Numbered from the stretch's first letter, positions 8,861 through 17,693 are shown. The stretch: 64,000 nt of DNA from UBA2040 sp041751955 (GCA_041751955.1 JBGSIB010000011.1:1-64000), one strand, 5' to 3'. Made by a program: numbers and translations. The notes: a model not told the origin generated them from the letters alone.

Positions 8861-9453
8861 GTCGTGTACAGCGGAATCACCAATTGCAAACGATAAAGAA
8901 TAGGAATCAATGCTCCCGGTTGGCCATTTGCACTCGTTTTTCTTGTTAAATATGAAGGTCGATAGGGACTGCCGGGGTCATTAATAATATCATAAAACAC
9001 GCCGACATTAATGCGAAATCTGTCATCAAAAGCTTTCGAATACCCACCGCCCAAAAATAAGGTTGGGACCCATGTTTTCTGTTGAGTTATAATTACATAA
9101 TTTACTGGACTTTTTAGCGATTCAAATTCGGCTCCCAAATATATTCCATCAACTACTCTCCAATGTGCAAATGCACCCACGCCAAATATATTGTAACTAG
9201 CAGGTTGAAATGCCGTAGCATAATTTTTAGACCAGACTCGCATCCAGCGAACTGAAGGACCAATCACTACTTTACTATCGTCGTCCTTTTTTAGTGCTCC
9301 GTATTTCAAACCAGCACTAAAATTACCTCCCTGATTACCAACGGAGAAATAACCGTCAATGGCAATTTCAGATTTAAAATTTCCAGCAACTGTTTGAGAA
9401 TGAGCTGCCAATATGAATGAAATAAGAAAAAGAAGCAAGAATATATTTTTCAT
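8848..9453 (-). CDS. Outer-membrane beta-barrel protein of unknown function
   Basis: 201 residues with a signal peptide ending in AAHSQ. The rest is alternating hydrophobic/polar strand sequence with aromatic girdle residues (KYGALKK..., SVRWMRVWSKNY, FGVGAFAHWRVV, YLGAEFESL, LFLGGGYSKAF) and a terminal strand LYRLQLVIPLY. This pattern fits an 8-strand barrel. No recognised enzymatic motif. It overlaps the end of the S4 gene tail to tail. Confidence 0.65.
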   Translation of the reverse strand: MKNIFLLLFLISFILAAHSQTVAGNFKSEIAIDGYFSVGNQGGNFSAGLKYGALKKDDDSKVVIGPSVRWMRVWSKNYATAFQPASYNIFGVGAFAHWRVVDGIYLGAEFESLKSPVNYVIITQQKTWVPTLFLGGGYSKAFDDRFRINVGVFYDIINDPGSPYRPSYLTRKTSANGQPGALIPILYRLQLVIPLYTTQSN

Positions 9454-9457
9454 AGTT

Positions 9458-9465
9458 CAAATATA
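9458..9465 (-). promoter_or_regulatory. Putative -7 element (TATATTTG on minus strand)
   Basis: Exact TAnnTTTG match, only four bases upstream of the ATG of the beta-barrel gene (9453). A TTTG (9487-9490 on the minus strand) lies 21 bases further upstream and could be the -33 element. Confidence 0.5.
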
Positions 9466-9595
9466 CAAATAGCGCAATATATTTTGCAAATCCAGTGGCA
9501 TAAGTCTAGCTTTCTTAAGCAAGAATTAAGATTTCGTGTTCGAAAATACATGGAAATCGATAGCGGTCCAATACAATACATCTGCGCCAAACACT

Positions 9596-9603
9596 TATCT
9601 TTG
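9596..9603 (+). promoter_or_regulatory. Putative -7 element (TATCTTTG) for folD
   Basis: Exact TAnnTTTG match 16 bases upstream of the folD ATG at 9620. Its position favours that ATG over the upstream in-frame ATG at 9550, which would precede the transcription start. Confidence 0.55.
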
Positions 9604-9619
9604 TCGAAAAATTTCGCAG

Positions 9620-10498
9620 ATGCACTTATTAGACGGAAAAATCACTTCGGATAAAATCAAACAAGAATTGGCTCAAAAAGTCGCGCAACGTAAGTTGGAT
9701 GGTAAGAAAATCCCTCACCTTGCGGCTATTTTGGTTGGTAATGACGGTGGTTCAATGACCTACGTAAATGCAAAAGTCAAAGCTTGCGACCAAATTGGTT
9801 TTGAAAGCACCTTAATCCGTTATGACTCAACTGTTCCTGAAGAAATTTTATTAGCAAAAGTAAAATCACTCAACGAAGACAAAAGTATTGACGGTTTCAT
9901 TGTACAGTTGCCGCTTCCAGATCATATTGATGAATTAAAAATAACCCAAGCCATTGATCCTTTGAAAGATGTAGACGGTTTTCATCCTGTGAATTTGGGA
10001 AATATGGTTTTGAATCTTCCTGGGTTTTTGCCTGCAACGCCAGCAGGAATTGTTGAATTAATCAAACGCAACAACATTGAAACGGCAGGTAAAAATTGTG
10101 TAGTACTTGGTCGAAGTAATATCGTAGGGATGCCGATTTCCATTATGCTATCGCGAAATACTGATCCAGGAAATTGCACAGTTACATTGACGCACAGCCG
10201 AACAAAAAATCTCAAAGAAATCTGTTTAACAGCCGATATTTTAATTTCTGCAATTGGCAAACCAGGATTTGTCACTGCTGACATGGTCAAAGAGGGAGCT
10301 GTAGTTATCGATGTTGGAACAACTCGTGTTCCAGACAATTCAAGAGCCAGAGGATGGCGTTTGAGAGGTGATGTTGATTTTGATGAGGTATCGAAAAAAT
10401 GCTCTTTTATCACACCAGTTCCCGGTGGAGTAGGACCAATGACCATTGCTTCTCTAATGATCAATACCCTGAGAGCCATGGATTTGAAAGGAAAATAA
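9620..10498 (+). CDS. folD: Bifunctional methylenetetrahydrofolate dehydrogenase / methenyltetrahydrofolate cyclohydrolase FolD
   Basis: 292 residues, standard length. The catalytic YVNAK (Tyr48...Lys52), VQLPLPDHID, KDVDGFHPVNLG, TPAGIVELI, GRSNIVGMP (NADP-binding loop) and PGGVGPMT are all present. The enzyme interconverts 5,10-methylene-, methenyl- and 10-formyl-tetrahydrofolate in the cytoplasm. The start at 9620 is supported by the family length and by the -7 element at 9596. It converges on the oxidoreductase gene at 10559. Confidence 0.96.
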   Translation: MHLLDGKITSDKIKQELAQKVAQRKLDGKKIPHLAAILVGNDGGSMTYVNAKVKACDQIGFESTLIRYDSTVPEEILLAKVKSLNEDKSIDGFIVQLPLPDHIDELKITQAIDPLKDVDGFHPVNLGNMVLNLPGFLPATPAGIVELIKRNNIETAGKNCVVLGRSNIVGMPISIMLSRNTDPGNCTVTLTHSRTKNLKEICLTADILISAIGKPGFVTADMVKEGAVVIDVGTTRVPDNSRARGWRLRGDVDFDEVSKKCSFITPVPGGVGPMTIASLMINTLRAMDLKGK

Positions 10499-10524
10499 TA
10501 CCATCACGCAATTCGGAATAAACC

Positions 10525-10552
10525 AATCCGTAATCCGTAATCAGCAATCCAC
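10525..10552. repeat. Four-unit heptamer array (AATCCGT x2, AATCAGC, AATCCAC)
   Basis: Same 7-base phase and unit types as the array at 5686-5769. It lies between the convergent folD and oxidoreductase genes, six bases before the latter's stop codon. Confidence 0.8.
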
Positions 10553-10558
10553 AATAGA

Positions 10559-12049
10559 CTAAAGCCTTTCCAAATCCGTTCGCACGCCATCCACCAAAGC
10601 ATAGCACGATAATTTATCTTTGAAGACAGACGCTTTAAAAATTGATTTTTTCAAAAGCATTCTTACACACTCTTGAATTCCTTCAACAATCGATGGATGA
10701 GGATGAACTAATTCCGATAATACCTCTATACCTGCATTCATTTTGATTAATAATCCCACGGCTTGTATAGCACTTGATGCATGCTCACCCACAGCGCGCA
10801 TACCAAGAATTTTCATTTCCTTATCATTGGTAACGATAATCTTGAAAAATCCTTCTGTTTTACGCATGGCTATTGCCCTTGCAATTACCGAGTAGTCTAT
10901 TTTTACCACTTTGACAGGAATATTTTGTTCCAGACATTGTTGTTCATTTAAACCAACCGCTGCAACTTCCGGGTTGAGGAACATTATTGTACAAACATTG
11001 TCGTAGGATAGAGATTCTACTGGACCATCGAATATTTTCTCAACGGCATGACGAGCTTCAATTTCGCCCATATTTACGAGTGCAATGTGCCCAGACACGT
11101 CACCAACGGCATAAATATTTGATACATTCGTTTGTGTATCGATATCGCCAATGTGGACACCTCTTTGCGACATGGCTACACCCGCATTTTCTAAACCAAT
11201 ATTTTCAACGTTTGGAACCCGACCAATGGACAAAAGCGCTTTTTTCACGCGAATGATTTCGTTAGTTCCATCCTTATATTCCAATTCATATTCTACTTCT
11301 CCTTCAATCACTTCCATTCGTTTCAAAGAAGCATTGTGATGTATGGTAACTCCACCTTTAACCATTCTTTTGGCTACTAAATTGGAAATGTCACTGTCTT
11401 CAAAAGGAAGAATACGATCTTGACGATCGATCATATAAACTTTTGTTTTTCCGAAGTTTGAAAAAATCGTTGCGTATTCACATCCAATAACTCCAGCACC
11501 AACGATGACAATACTCTCTGGATAATCATCGATACAGTCTATCCCGTCACTAGTCAATATGTATTTTTCGTCCACCTGTATATTTGGCATGGTACGAGGT
11601 CTGGAACCCGTTGCAAGGATTATGTTTTCTCCCCAAATTACCTTTTCCGTTCCTTCGTGCGAGATTTTAACTTCGTTTTTAGACAACAAATAACCATCTC
11701 CTCGTTCGTAGTGAAAAATATTATTCAAGGACTCCGTCTGAAGTAATTTGATATGACAGGAATACTGAAACTTTCTCTCAAAAATAGCCTCGTCTAGGTT
11801 ACGCTGAACTTCTGACCAAGGAATTTCAAAACTCAAATGATTATCGGATGAAAGCATGCTTTTTACACCAGAGACACGGTGAGAAAGCTCCCAAAGCGTT
11901 TTTGAAGACAAAGCCCCATTATACACGCCAGCGCCTCCAACTTTGTCTCTTTCAATCAAACAAACTCTTTTTCCAAAGTCTATTCCGCGCATTGCAGCGG
12001 CATAACCTGCGGGTCCGCCGCCGATCACAATTAAATCATATTGATCCAT
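10559..12049 (-). CDS. Class I pyridine nucleotide-disulfide oxidoreductase-like flavoprotein lacking the redox disulfide
   Basis: 496 residues with the lipoamide dehydrogenase layout: FAD-binding IGGGPAGYAAA (9-19), NAD-binding IVIVGAGVIGCEYA, the second FAD motif IYAVGDVSG and the dimerisation domain ending HPHPSIVEGIQE (449-460). The canonical GGTCxxxxCxPSK active site is instead GGAGVYNGALSSK: Gly41 and Ala46 stand where the two cysteines belong, so it cannot run the disulfide half-reaction. A transhydrogenase-like or diaphorase activity is possible (SthA lacks one of the cysteines). A tail of about 35 residues (SIFKASVFKDK...VRTDLERL) follows the usual end. Confidence 0.85.
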   Translation of the reverse strand: MDQYDLIVIGGGPAGYAAAMRGIDFGKRVCLIERDKVGGAGVYNGALSSKTLWELSHRVSGVKSMLSSDNHLSFEIPWSEVQRNLDEAIFERKFQYSCHIKLLQTESLNNIFHYERGDGYLLSKNEVKISHEGTEKVIWGENIILATGSRPRTMPNIQVDEKYILTSDGIDCIDDYPESIVIVGAGVIGCEYATIFSNFGKTKVYMIDRQDRILPFEDSDISNLVAKRMVKGGVTIHHNASLKRMEVIEGEVEYELEYKDGTNEIIRVKKALLSIGRVPNVENIGLENAGVAMSQRGVHIGDIDTQTNVSNIYAVGDVSGHIALVNMGEIEARHAVEKIFDGPVESLSYDNVCTIMFLNPEVAAVGLNEQQCLEQNIPVKVVKIDYSVIARAIAMRKTEGFFKIIVTNDKEMKILGMRAVGEHASSAIQAVGLLIKMNAGIEVLSELVHPHPSIVEGIQECVRMLLKKSIFKASVFKDKLSCYALVDGVRTDLERL

Positions 12050-12122
12050 ATTGGATTTTCATTTTTTAAAGTGCCTAAATATACAAGTTTATCCGATATT
12101 TGCGGTAAATCGTAACAGTAGG

Positions 12123-12602
12123 ATGAAGTACTCTGATACCTTAGAAAGAGGTCAAAAACTAAAAGAAATTTCAGCTAAATTTTTTCGAAATAATAAGAAA
12201 AAAGGTAAAAAGCTCGATGAACTATTTCATGCAGAACATGAAAAGGCATTCAAACGAATCGATTGTCTTTCTTGCGCCAATTGTTGCAAAACTACTAGTC
12301 CAATTTTTCGGGATGTAGACATCAAAAGAATTGCAAAAGCTCAGCGAACTACCGAGAAAAATTTTATCACAAGCTATTTGCACATGGACAATGAAGGTGA
12401 TTATGTGCTCAATCAAGCTCCATGCTCATTCTTAGATTTGGGAACCAATAAATGCAATATTTATGATATTCGACCCTTGGCCTGCAGAGAATACCCACAT
12501 ACTGATAGAAAAAACATGCATCAAATTCTAGATTTGACGCAAAAAAACATTGATGTTTGTCCAGCCGTAGTTGAAATTGTTGAAAAAATCGTTAATAAGT
12601 AA
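12123..12602 (+). CDS. YkgJ-family cysteine cluster protein
   Basis: 159 residues from the ATG at 12123; a longer reading from 12051 overlaps the divergent gene's promoter region. The family's motif CLSCANCC (48-55) is followed by APCSFLD, NKCNIYDIRPLACREYPH and DVCP, giving eight conserved cysteines. The family is thought to bind zinc or an iron-sulfur cluster; the function is not established. Divergent from the flavoprotein gene. Confidence 0.85.
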   Translation: MKYSDTLERGQKLKEISAKFFRNNKKKGKKLDELFHAEHEKAFKRIDCLSCANCCKTTSPIFRDVDIKRIAKAQRTTEKNFITSYLHMDNEGDYVLNQAPCSFLDLGTNKCNIYDIRPLACREYPHTDRKNMHQILDLTQKNIDVCPAVVEIVEKIVNK

Positions 12603-12748
12603 ATACTTTAACGCCTTAATTTTAAAGGTGTTTATAGATTTTTCACAAAAAAAACTTTATTTTTAAAGTTTTTAACGACAATTTCATGCAACTTTAATTT
12701 TCAAGTAACGTTAATGAGAGAGATTAAACCAAAGGTATTAAACCGTTG

Positions 12749-13339
12749 ATGGTTGAGATAAGTAATGATACGACCGCCTATCTGTTGAGGCAAGTTTACG
12801 ACCGAACCAAAATTCAAAACACGAATTTATTGGCTGGTGATGTAGTTTCTGAGTATTTCGGGGACATCAATGAATCGTCTATTTCTCAAATTACAAATGA
12901 GGTTGAACAAAAGCTGATAGATTCACTTGAACAGCGGACAATTTCCAAACGAATATTTACAATTTTTGTTGAAGGGTTACAAAATATTTTCAAACATGGT
13001 CGTTTGGATGAAGAAGGACATCATTTAGGTGCTTGTTTATTGGTTAAAACTGATATTTCATACCGTGTTCATTTCTTTAATATTTCAGCTCAAGATGAAA
13101 TTGAACCGATGACGGAATATTTAGATTTTTTGAATGGGCTATCTCTAGATGATACGAAGAAATTCTATATGGAGCGATTGGTGAATGGTGGGCTCTCTGA
13201 AAAAGGAGGTGCTAGTTTAGGATATATCATCATGAAATTGAAGTCCCAACACAATATCCAATATTATTTCGAAACGGCAGACGATTTTTCTTCTTGCTAT
13301 CACATTGAAATCGTTTTGGAAATTCCTTTTGAAAAATGA
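12749..13339 (+). CDS. SiaB-family protein kinase (DUF6272, GHKL-like)
   Basis: 196 residues from the ATG at 12749 (a TTG precedes it directly). The region FVEGLQNIFKHG (about 69-80) is the N-box-like helix of GHKL kinases, and ERLVNGGLSEKGGASLGYIIMK contains the glycine-rich ATP-lid. SiaB in Pseudomonas is an anti-sigma-like kinase that phosphorylates the STAS-like protein SiaC in a pathway controlling c-di-GMP; no siaC is adjacent here. It overlaps the next gene by four bases. Confidence 0.75.
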   Translation: MVEISNDTTAYLLRQVYDRTKIQNTNLLAGDVVSEYFGDINESSISQITNEVEQKLIDSLEQRTISKRIFTIFVEGLQNIFKHGRLDEEGHHLGACLLVKTDISYRVHFFNISAQDEIEPMTEYLDFLNGLSLDDTKKFYMERLVNGGLSEKGGASLGYIIMKLKSQHNIQYYFETADDFSSCYHIEIVLEIPFEK

Positions 13340-13800
13340 GATTCCTCTGGATTCTTTTCTTACTCATCAATTTATCCGTTTTCGGACAAACAAAAATATT
13401 TAGAGGAGATAGAGTAAATCCGAATGATTTGGCCTATATTATTTCCAATCAAAAAATACAGCGAATGAGTTCTTCGCTTTGGGGAAATGATTTGTACATC
13501 ATTCGAGCTAACAAAGTTTATGATGCCGCTTTCAGTTCAAGGTGTCTTTATACAATAGAAGGAAACAAGATTTACAATGGCGACAGTGATTCCATTTTTG
13601 ATCTTTTGTACGAATATGAAAATGGAAAATTGTACCAAGTTTCTAATAGTTCACTAAAAAGGGTTGTATTTACTTTGTATAATAATCAGGTTTTTATAGG
13701 CGAATCTACTAGTACCTTTGATTGTATTTTCTCCGTACAAATAGACAATCAAGTGAACAATAGTGAATTGCTTTTGTTGCTCTGTCTAGCTCCATTCTAA
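13336..13800 (+). CDS. Exported protein with short beta repeats (possible beta-flower-like fold)
   Basis: 154 residues with a signal peptide ending SVFGQ. The mature part repeats a unit of about 22-25 residues: KIFRGDRVNPNDLAYII, NKVYDAAFSSRCLYTIE, NKIYNGDSDSIFDLLYEYE, GKLYQVSNSS, NQVFIGESTSTFDCIF. Each has aromatic-x-Gly/Asp turn, then a strand ending in a short hydrophobic run. This resembles the repetitive proteins recently grouped as beta-flowers; that match is from memory and tentative. It sits between the SiaB-like kinase (four-base overlap) and the deacetylase gene (three bases), so the three form one operon. Confidence 0.6.
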   Translation: MRFLWILFLLINLSVFGQTKIFRGDRVNPNDLAYIISNQKIQRMSSSLWGNDLYIIRANKVYDAAFSSRCLYTIEGNKIYNGDSDSIFDLLYEYENGKLYQVSNSSLKRVVFTLYNNQVFIGESTSTFDCIFSVQIDNQVNNSELLLLLCLAPF

Positions 13801-13803
13801 AAT

Positions 13804-14706
13804 ATGTTTAAAATAGCTTGGCGACAAGAATACGTTTTTTCAGTTCCTGAAAACCATAAGTTTCCCATGGAAAAATATGACCTTTTGCCCAAACAATTGG
13901 TCTATGAAGGAACCTTGACTCCAGAGAATTTTTTTATCCCAAATGATATTGAAGATGAGTACATTAATAATGTGCATGAGACAGATTATTTGGAGCGATT
14001 ATTCAACTTGAAATTATCGCTACGTGAACAACGCGTAACAGGATTTATCCATAATCAGGCATTGATTGAACGAGAGCGCTACATTATGGAAGGTACCCGA
14101 AAAGCATGCGATTACGCGCTTGAATATGGTTTTGGAGCCAATATTGCAGGAGGAACTCATCACGCATACACGAATAAGGGAGAGGGATTTTGTTTATTGA
14201 ATGATCTGGCTATTGCCGCCAAATATCTTCTGCAAAAACTACCATATCAAAAAATACTCGTTTTGGATTTGGACGTTCACCAAGGAAATGGAACGGCTCA
14301 AATTTTTAAAAACGAAGCAAACGTGTTTACTTTTTCCATGCACGGTCGAGATAATTATCCTTTGAAAAAAGAAACTTCAGATTTGGACATAGCCATGGAT
14401 GTAAATTGTGATGACGCAACCTACGTACGTGCTTTGGACAAAGGTTTGAATCAAATTCTAGAAAGATTTCAACCAACTTTTGTGCTGTACCAATCTGGAG
14501 TAGATGTATTGAAAACCGATAAACTAGGAAAAATGGCACTCACCATGAGTGGTTTACAAAAACGCGATGCCATGGTCTTGGATTTTGTAAAAGGGTTAAG
14601 AATCCCAATGGTTGCGGCTATGGGAGGTGGTTACAGTACAGATATTAAGATGATTATAGACGCTCATGCTTCGCTTTTTCGGCATATTCAATCCGATTTT
14701 TTCTAG
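13804..14706 (+). CDS. Histone deacetylase-like (arginase-fold) metal amidohydrolase
   Basis: 300 residues. Active-site residues are in place: GGTHHA (His119, His120), DLDVHQGNGT (zinc ligands Asp157 and His159), QSGVD (zinc ligand Asp234) and GGGYS (catalytic Tyr277). Bacterial members deacetylate small N-acetyl compounds such as acetylpolyamines or acetyl-lysine proteins; the substrate cannot be told from sequence. It starts three bases after the repeat-protein gene and is the third gene of the SiaB-like operon. Confidence 0.92.
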   Translation: MFKIAWRQEYVFSVPENHKFPMEKYDLLPKQLVYEGTLTPENFFIPNDIEDEYINNVHETDYLERLFNLKLSLREQRVTGFIHNQALIERERYIMEGTRKACDYALEYGFGANIAGGTHHAYTNKGEGFCLLNDLAIAAKYLLQKLPYQKILVLDLDVHQGNGTAQIFKNEANVFTFSMHGRDNYPLKKETSDLDIAMDVNCDDATYVRALDKGLNQILERFQPTFVLYQSGVDVLKTDKLGKMALTMSGLQKRDAMVLDFVKGLRIPMVAAMGGGYSTDIKMIIDAHASLFRHIQSDFF

Positions 14707-14710
14707 ATAT

Positions 14711-15238
14711 TTAGTACTTCCAGTTCAGCTCTTCGCGAAAAGGTAAACCTAGTTTTTTTACCTGAGCTTTTAATTTCAGAGCATCTATTTGACCTTTTGG
14801 CAAAATGATAGAAGCGCCATTTTTCATGCGCAGGAGGAAAATAGTACTGATTTCAACCAACTCAGTTAATTCAGCTTTGGGTATTTCACCTTCACCGGAA
14901 ATGTTCTTCGATAAAACGCCTTTGTTGTGAAAAGTTAGTTCTTCTGATTGCTCAAATCGATCTTTATAATTGATATGAATGTATCGCTTAAAATTACGTT
15001 TCATGCGCCATTTGTGATATTGAGGATAATACAAGTATATACCTATACATACCACAAGCATGACAGTTCCCGGCCAAAAAGCGTCTGAAATAAACAAATT
15101 AAAAGCCAAAATGATTCCAAGTATTGTGGCAAAGATTTGACCTCTTTTCATTTTCTTGAGTACGTTCAATGATTTGGAAAGTGTGTATAATTGAAAGGTG
15201 AGGAATTCATCTTCGGAGATGGAAAATTTTAGATTCAT
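14711..15238 (-). CDS. YcxB-like membrane protein
   Basis: 175 residues. Two adjacent membrane segments (about 35-51 and 53-72) follow an N-terminal domain of about 30 residues; the rest is a PH-like C-terminal domain (HNKGVLSKNISGEGEIPKAELTELVEI...LLRMKNGASIILPK). This layout and wording match the YcxB-like family, whose function is unknown. It is convergent with the deacetylase gene, four bases apart. Confidence 0.7.
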   Translation of the reverse strand: MNLKFSISEDEFLTFQLYTLSKSLNVLKKMKRGQIFATILGIILAFNLFISDAFWPGTVMLVVCIGIYLYYPQYHKWRMKRNFKRYIHINYKDRFEQSEELTFHNKGVLSKNISGEGEIPKAELTELVEISTIFLLRMKNGASIILPKGQIDALKLKAQVKKLGLPFREELNWKY

Positions 15239-15255
15239 TCTTATTAATTTTTGTG

Positions 15256-15263
15256 CAAAGATA
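15256..15263 (-). promoter_or_regulatory. Putative -7 element (TATCTTTG on minus strand)
   Basis: Exact TAnnTTTG match 17 bases upstream of the ATG of the YcxB-like gene; no clear -33 TTG at the ideal spacing. Confidence 0.5.
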
Positions 15264-15368
15264 ATATTCCCTTTTCTTGACCGTTAATTTTCTTGAATAG
15301 GTCGGAATTATTGAAAGAATAATTGTCCGATTCGATAAAAGTTCGTTATTTCACTTAAAATTTAAACC

Positions 15369-16067
15369 ATGAAATACATTACCACACTGGCTGCGATAAT
15401 TATGACAATGTCACTGAATTCTGACCTTCTTGCTCAGAGTTCCAAAAATAAATTCAACGTTCTTACTGAAACAGAAAATATTTTGAAATTTACGCCAACA
15501 AAAATATTCAGAGGAATTGTAGAATTAGGCTTTGAACATGCTATTGGTGATCGTTCAAGTATAGAGTTCAGTGCTGGACCCACTTTCTCCAATGTCTCTC
15601 CTTTTGGCAATAATGGACATGGAATTTTTGAGCAGATCAATGGATTTGACAATACGACGGGAAGTTTGATGGGATTCAATTTTTCAACAGGTTTCAGATT
15701 TTATCCTCTCGAAGACCGATGGGTGATGAATGGTTTTTATGTTTCGCCAATAATTGGCTTTCGTCGATACAATTATCAATTTGAAGATTTCATTTTTGCA
15801 CAATTAGATCCAATAAAAGGATATCGTCAAGAAACACAATTCGGCTTCCTTTTTGGAACACAAAATTGGCTGTCCAAATATTTTGGTTTGGATATGTTTA
15901 TGGGATGCGGAATGAAATCAGTGAATTCAAGTCGGTATTTCGTGAATTCATTGTACAACAATCAAACGGGCAATTATACTGCAGAATGGAAAAAGGACAA
16001 TTCTAACTCAGCTAGTTGGTTCTTAACAGCGGGAATTAAAGTAGGAATTGGTTTTGAGAAAAAATAG
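15369..16067 (+). CDS. Exported outer-membrane barrel protein of unknown function
   Basis: 232 residues with a signal peptide ending in DLLAQ. The body has barrel-strand patterning (RGIVELGFEHAIGDRSSIEFSAGPTF, MGFNFSTGFRFYPL, FYVSPIIGFRRYNY, FGFLFGTQNWL) and ends in a hydrophobic strand FLTAGIKVGIGFEKK. It resembles DUF3575-like porins in layout; no closer family was recognised. Confidence 0.6.
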   Translation: MKYITTLAAIIMTMSLNSDLLAQSSKNKFNVLTETENILKFTPTKIFRGIVELGFEHAIGDRSSIEFSAGPTFSNVSPFGNNGHGIFEQINGFDNTTGSLMGFNFSTGFRFYPLEDRWVMNGFYVSPIIGFRRYNYQFEDFIFAQLDPIKGYRQETQFGFLFGTQNWLSKYFGLDMFMGCGMKSVNSSRYFVNSLYNNQTGNYTAEWKKDNSNSASWFLTAGIKVGIGFEKK

Positions 16068-16102
16068 ATTTGGAATTAATATTTAAAAAGTAATAACCTC
16101 TT

Positions 16103-16579
16103 TTAGAGGTTGAGTTCCTCCAAGATCGATAAATGATCCATTTGTAAATCGGGATGAAGTGTAGAAATTGCTTTTTTGATAATACGAATTTGGGTATCCA
16201 ATGTATTTTGTAAAACACGGTTTTGATCAATAAATGGACGAAAACGGCTCAATTTCATGCAAAAATGAGTCAAAAGTTCAATTTCTACTTCTTTTTTCTG
16301 TGCATAGCGAATATTCTTTTTCAACTGCGATAATATTTTTCGAATATTTTTCTTTGCAGCCCAAGAGTTGGTTCTGTTTACTTGAGTGAAAGCAATGTCC
16401 ATTTCTTCTTTCAGATCGCTCACATAAAGCTGGTCATTGTCTGCCTCAAACATCAAGTAGGTGAGGAGCTCCTTGTTATCTTTTTTAAATTTAATCAAGC
16501 GCAAACAATACTCCGTCAATTCTTCCTGGGTCGAATGTTTGAGTTCGTCTTTTATTTCTTTGAGGGATGAGATTTTCAT
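16103..16579 (-). CDS. Conserved helical protein of unknown function
   Basis: 158 residues from the ATG at 16579; a longer reading from 16657 would run 53 bases into the upstream gene. The whole chain is charged and helical (SLKEIKDELKHSTQEELTEYCLRLIKFKKDNKELLTYL..., KKNIRKILSQLKKNIRYAQKKEVEIELL), with no signal or membrane segment. Proteins of this wording recur in Flavobacteriales genomes without a known role. Confidence 0.65.
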   Translation of the reverse strand: MKISSLKEIKDELKHSTQEELTEYCLRLIKFKKDNKELLTYLMFEADNDQLYVSDLKEEMDIAFTQVNRTNSWAAKKNIRKILSQLKKNIRYAQKKEVEIELLTHFCMKLSRFRPFIDQNRVLQNTLDTQIRIIKKAISTLHPDLQMDHLSILEELNL

Positions 16580-16604
16580 ACATGCAATGTCTTCTGCGAA
16601 TTTA

Positions 16605-17102
16605 CTATTTTCTTCTCGCTCTTGTCTTATCAGATAGTTGAGGTTGATATTGAACAAGTGATTTATTCAATTGATTAGCCAATTTATGAGCAAATACCGT
16701 TGCTTCATCTTTGGAATCGAATTTCTGAACCAAACATTTGGTGCGATGTGTTGCGCTCAATAAACAAACTTCAAAACGATTGTCAATCAGCGTAGTGGAA
16801 TGATTGGTTCGGCTGTGAATTGTCATTCCATCACGACTTTTTTTTACGGTGATTTCGGGTAATTTATCAAGAGCAATCCATTTACCTCTTTTGATGAAGT
16901 AAATACTACCGTATTCCCTAAATTTGCCATTTTGTATGTCTATTTCACTGCCATATGAAGCGGTTAAAAAAAATCCTGAAATTAAAATGAAGGCTAAACC
17001 TAAATACCAAATTTCAAAAAGGGAAATCAATCCTGCTAATAAAAGAAAAGCTCCAAAAATTAAACCTGGAACGGGGAATAAGAAACCGACACGCTGATTC
17101 AT
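16605..17102 (-). CDS. Membrane protein of unknown function with PH-like tail
   Basis: 165 residues with two membrane segments at about 7-28 and 31-48, then a soluble beta-rich domain (EIDIQNGKFREYGSIYFIKRGKWIALDKLPEITV...TTLIDNRFEVCLLSA). The layout resembles bacterial PH-domain membrane proteins. The 25-base gap to the next gene on the same strand suggests co-transcription. Confidence 0.6.
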   Translation of the reverse strand: MNQRVGFLFPVPGLIFGAFLLLAGLISLFEIWYLGLAFILISGFFLTASYGSEIDIQNGKFREYGSIYFIKRGKWIALDKLPEITVKKSRDGMTIHSRTNHSTTLIDNRFEVCLLSATHRTKCLVQKFDSKDEATVFAHKLANQLNKSLVQYQPQLSDKTRARRK

Positions 17103-17147
17103 GCAAGTTTTTTTTAACGATATATTTAGTTGAAATTTAATGTATTC

Positions 17148-17555
17148 CTAGTACTTTTCATAATGAACCAGGAATTTATTCTCCGTATGAGAAACGTTTA
17201 TTTTAATCTTCGAACCATTTCCAGAACCTGAAGCACCGTATCCGTTTCGCTTTATTTTTAGCGAACCATCGCTCACTTTCTCCATTTTTGAATTCAATAA
17301 ATCCATCGTGTGTTTTCCACGTTGCAAAAGCATTACCACCGTTTTGTAGTTTAAAGAATCGCTGGAAAAATCCAATACAGAACCAGAAAAAGGGACTTCT
17401 CCTCGATTTACACTGTTTACTTCAACAGTATATTTCTCAAGACTATTAGGTACCGTAGTGTATATGTAAACGGTGTTCATGTCGTTTTTTCCACATCCAA
17501 GGAGTAAAAGAAAAGATAAAAACACAAGAACGGTTGAAGAAATAAGTGGTTTCAT
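17148..17555 (-). CDS. Small lipoprotein of unknown function
   Basis: 135 residues. The signal LSFLLLLGCGKND is a lipobox with Cys21 as the likely lipidation site. The mature domain is about 110 residues of beta-rich sequence with a Gly/Ser-rich loop (GYGASGSGNGSK). No known motif. A -7 element lies 16 bases upstream. Confidence 0.6.
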   Translation of the reverse strand: MKPLISSTVLVFLSFLLLLGCGKNDMNTVYIYTTVPNSLEKYTVEVNSVNRGEVPFSGSVLDFSSDSLNYKTVVMLLQRGKHTMDLLNSKMEKVSDGSLKIKRNGYGASGSGNGSKIKINVSHTENKFLVHYEKY

Positions 17556-17571
17556 TTTTGAAGATTTATAT

Positions 17572-17579
17572 CAAATATA
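17572..17579 (-). promoter_or_regulatory. Putative -7 element (TATATTTG on minus strand)
   Basis: Exact TAnnTTTG match 16 bases upstream of the lipoprotein ATG at 17555; a TTTG lies 17 bases further upstream at 17597-17600. Confidence 0.5.
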
Positions 17580-17665
17580 GGGAATTGAGAATCATACAAA
17601 AAGCTTATTTCCTAATTATATTAAATATCCCACAAAAGTGGTATCTCGTTTTCAGAAAAAGATAT

Positions 17666-17673
17666 TATCTTTG
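17666..17673 (+). promoter_or_regulatory. Putative -7 element (TATCTTTG)
   Basis: Exact TAnnTTTG match 20 bases upstream of the GTG start of the cysteine-rich small gene at 17694; supports that gene being transcribed. Confidence 0.5.
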
Positions 17674-17693
17674 CGTAGAATCATTCTAAATAA

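Noticed and set aside
9536..9619. Upstream extension of folD
   Set aside because: It would start before the -7 element at 9596-9603 and exceed the family length.
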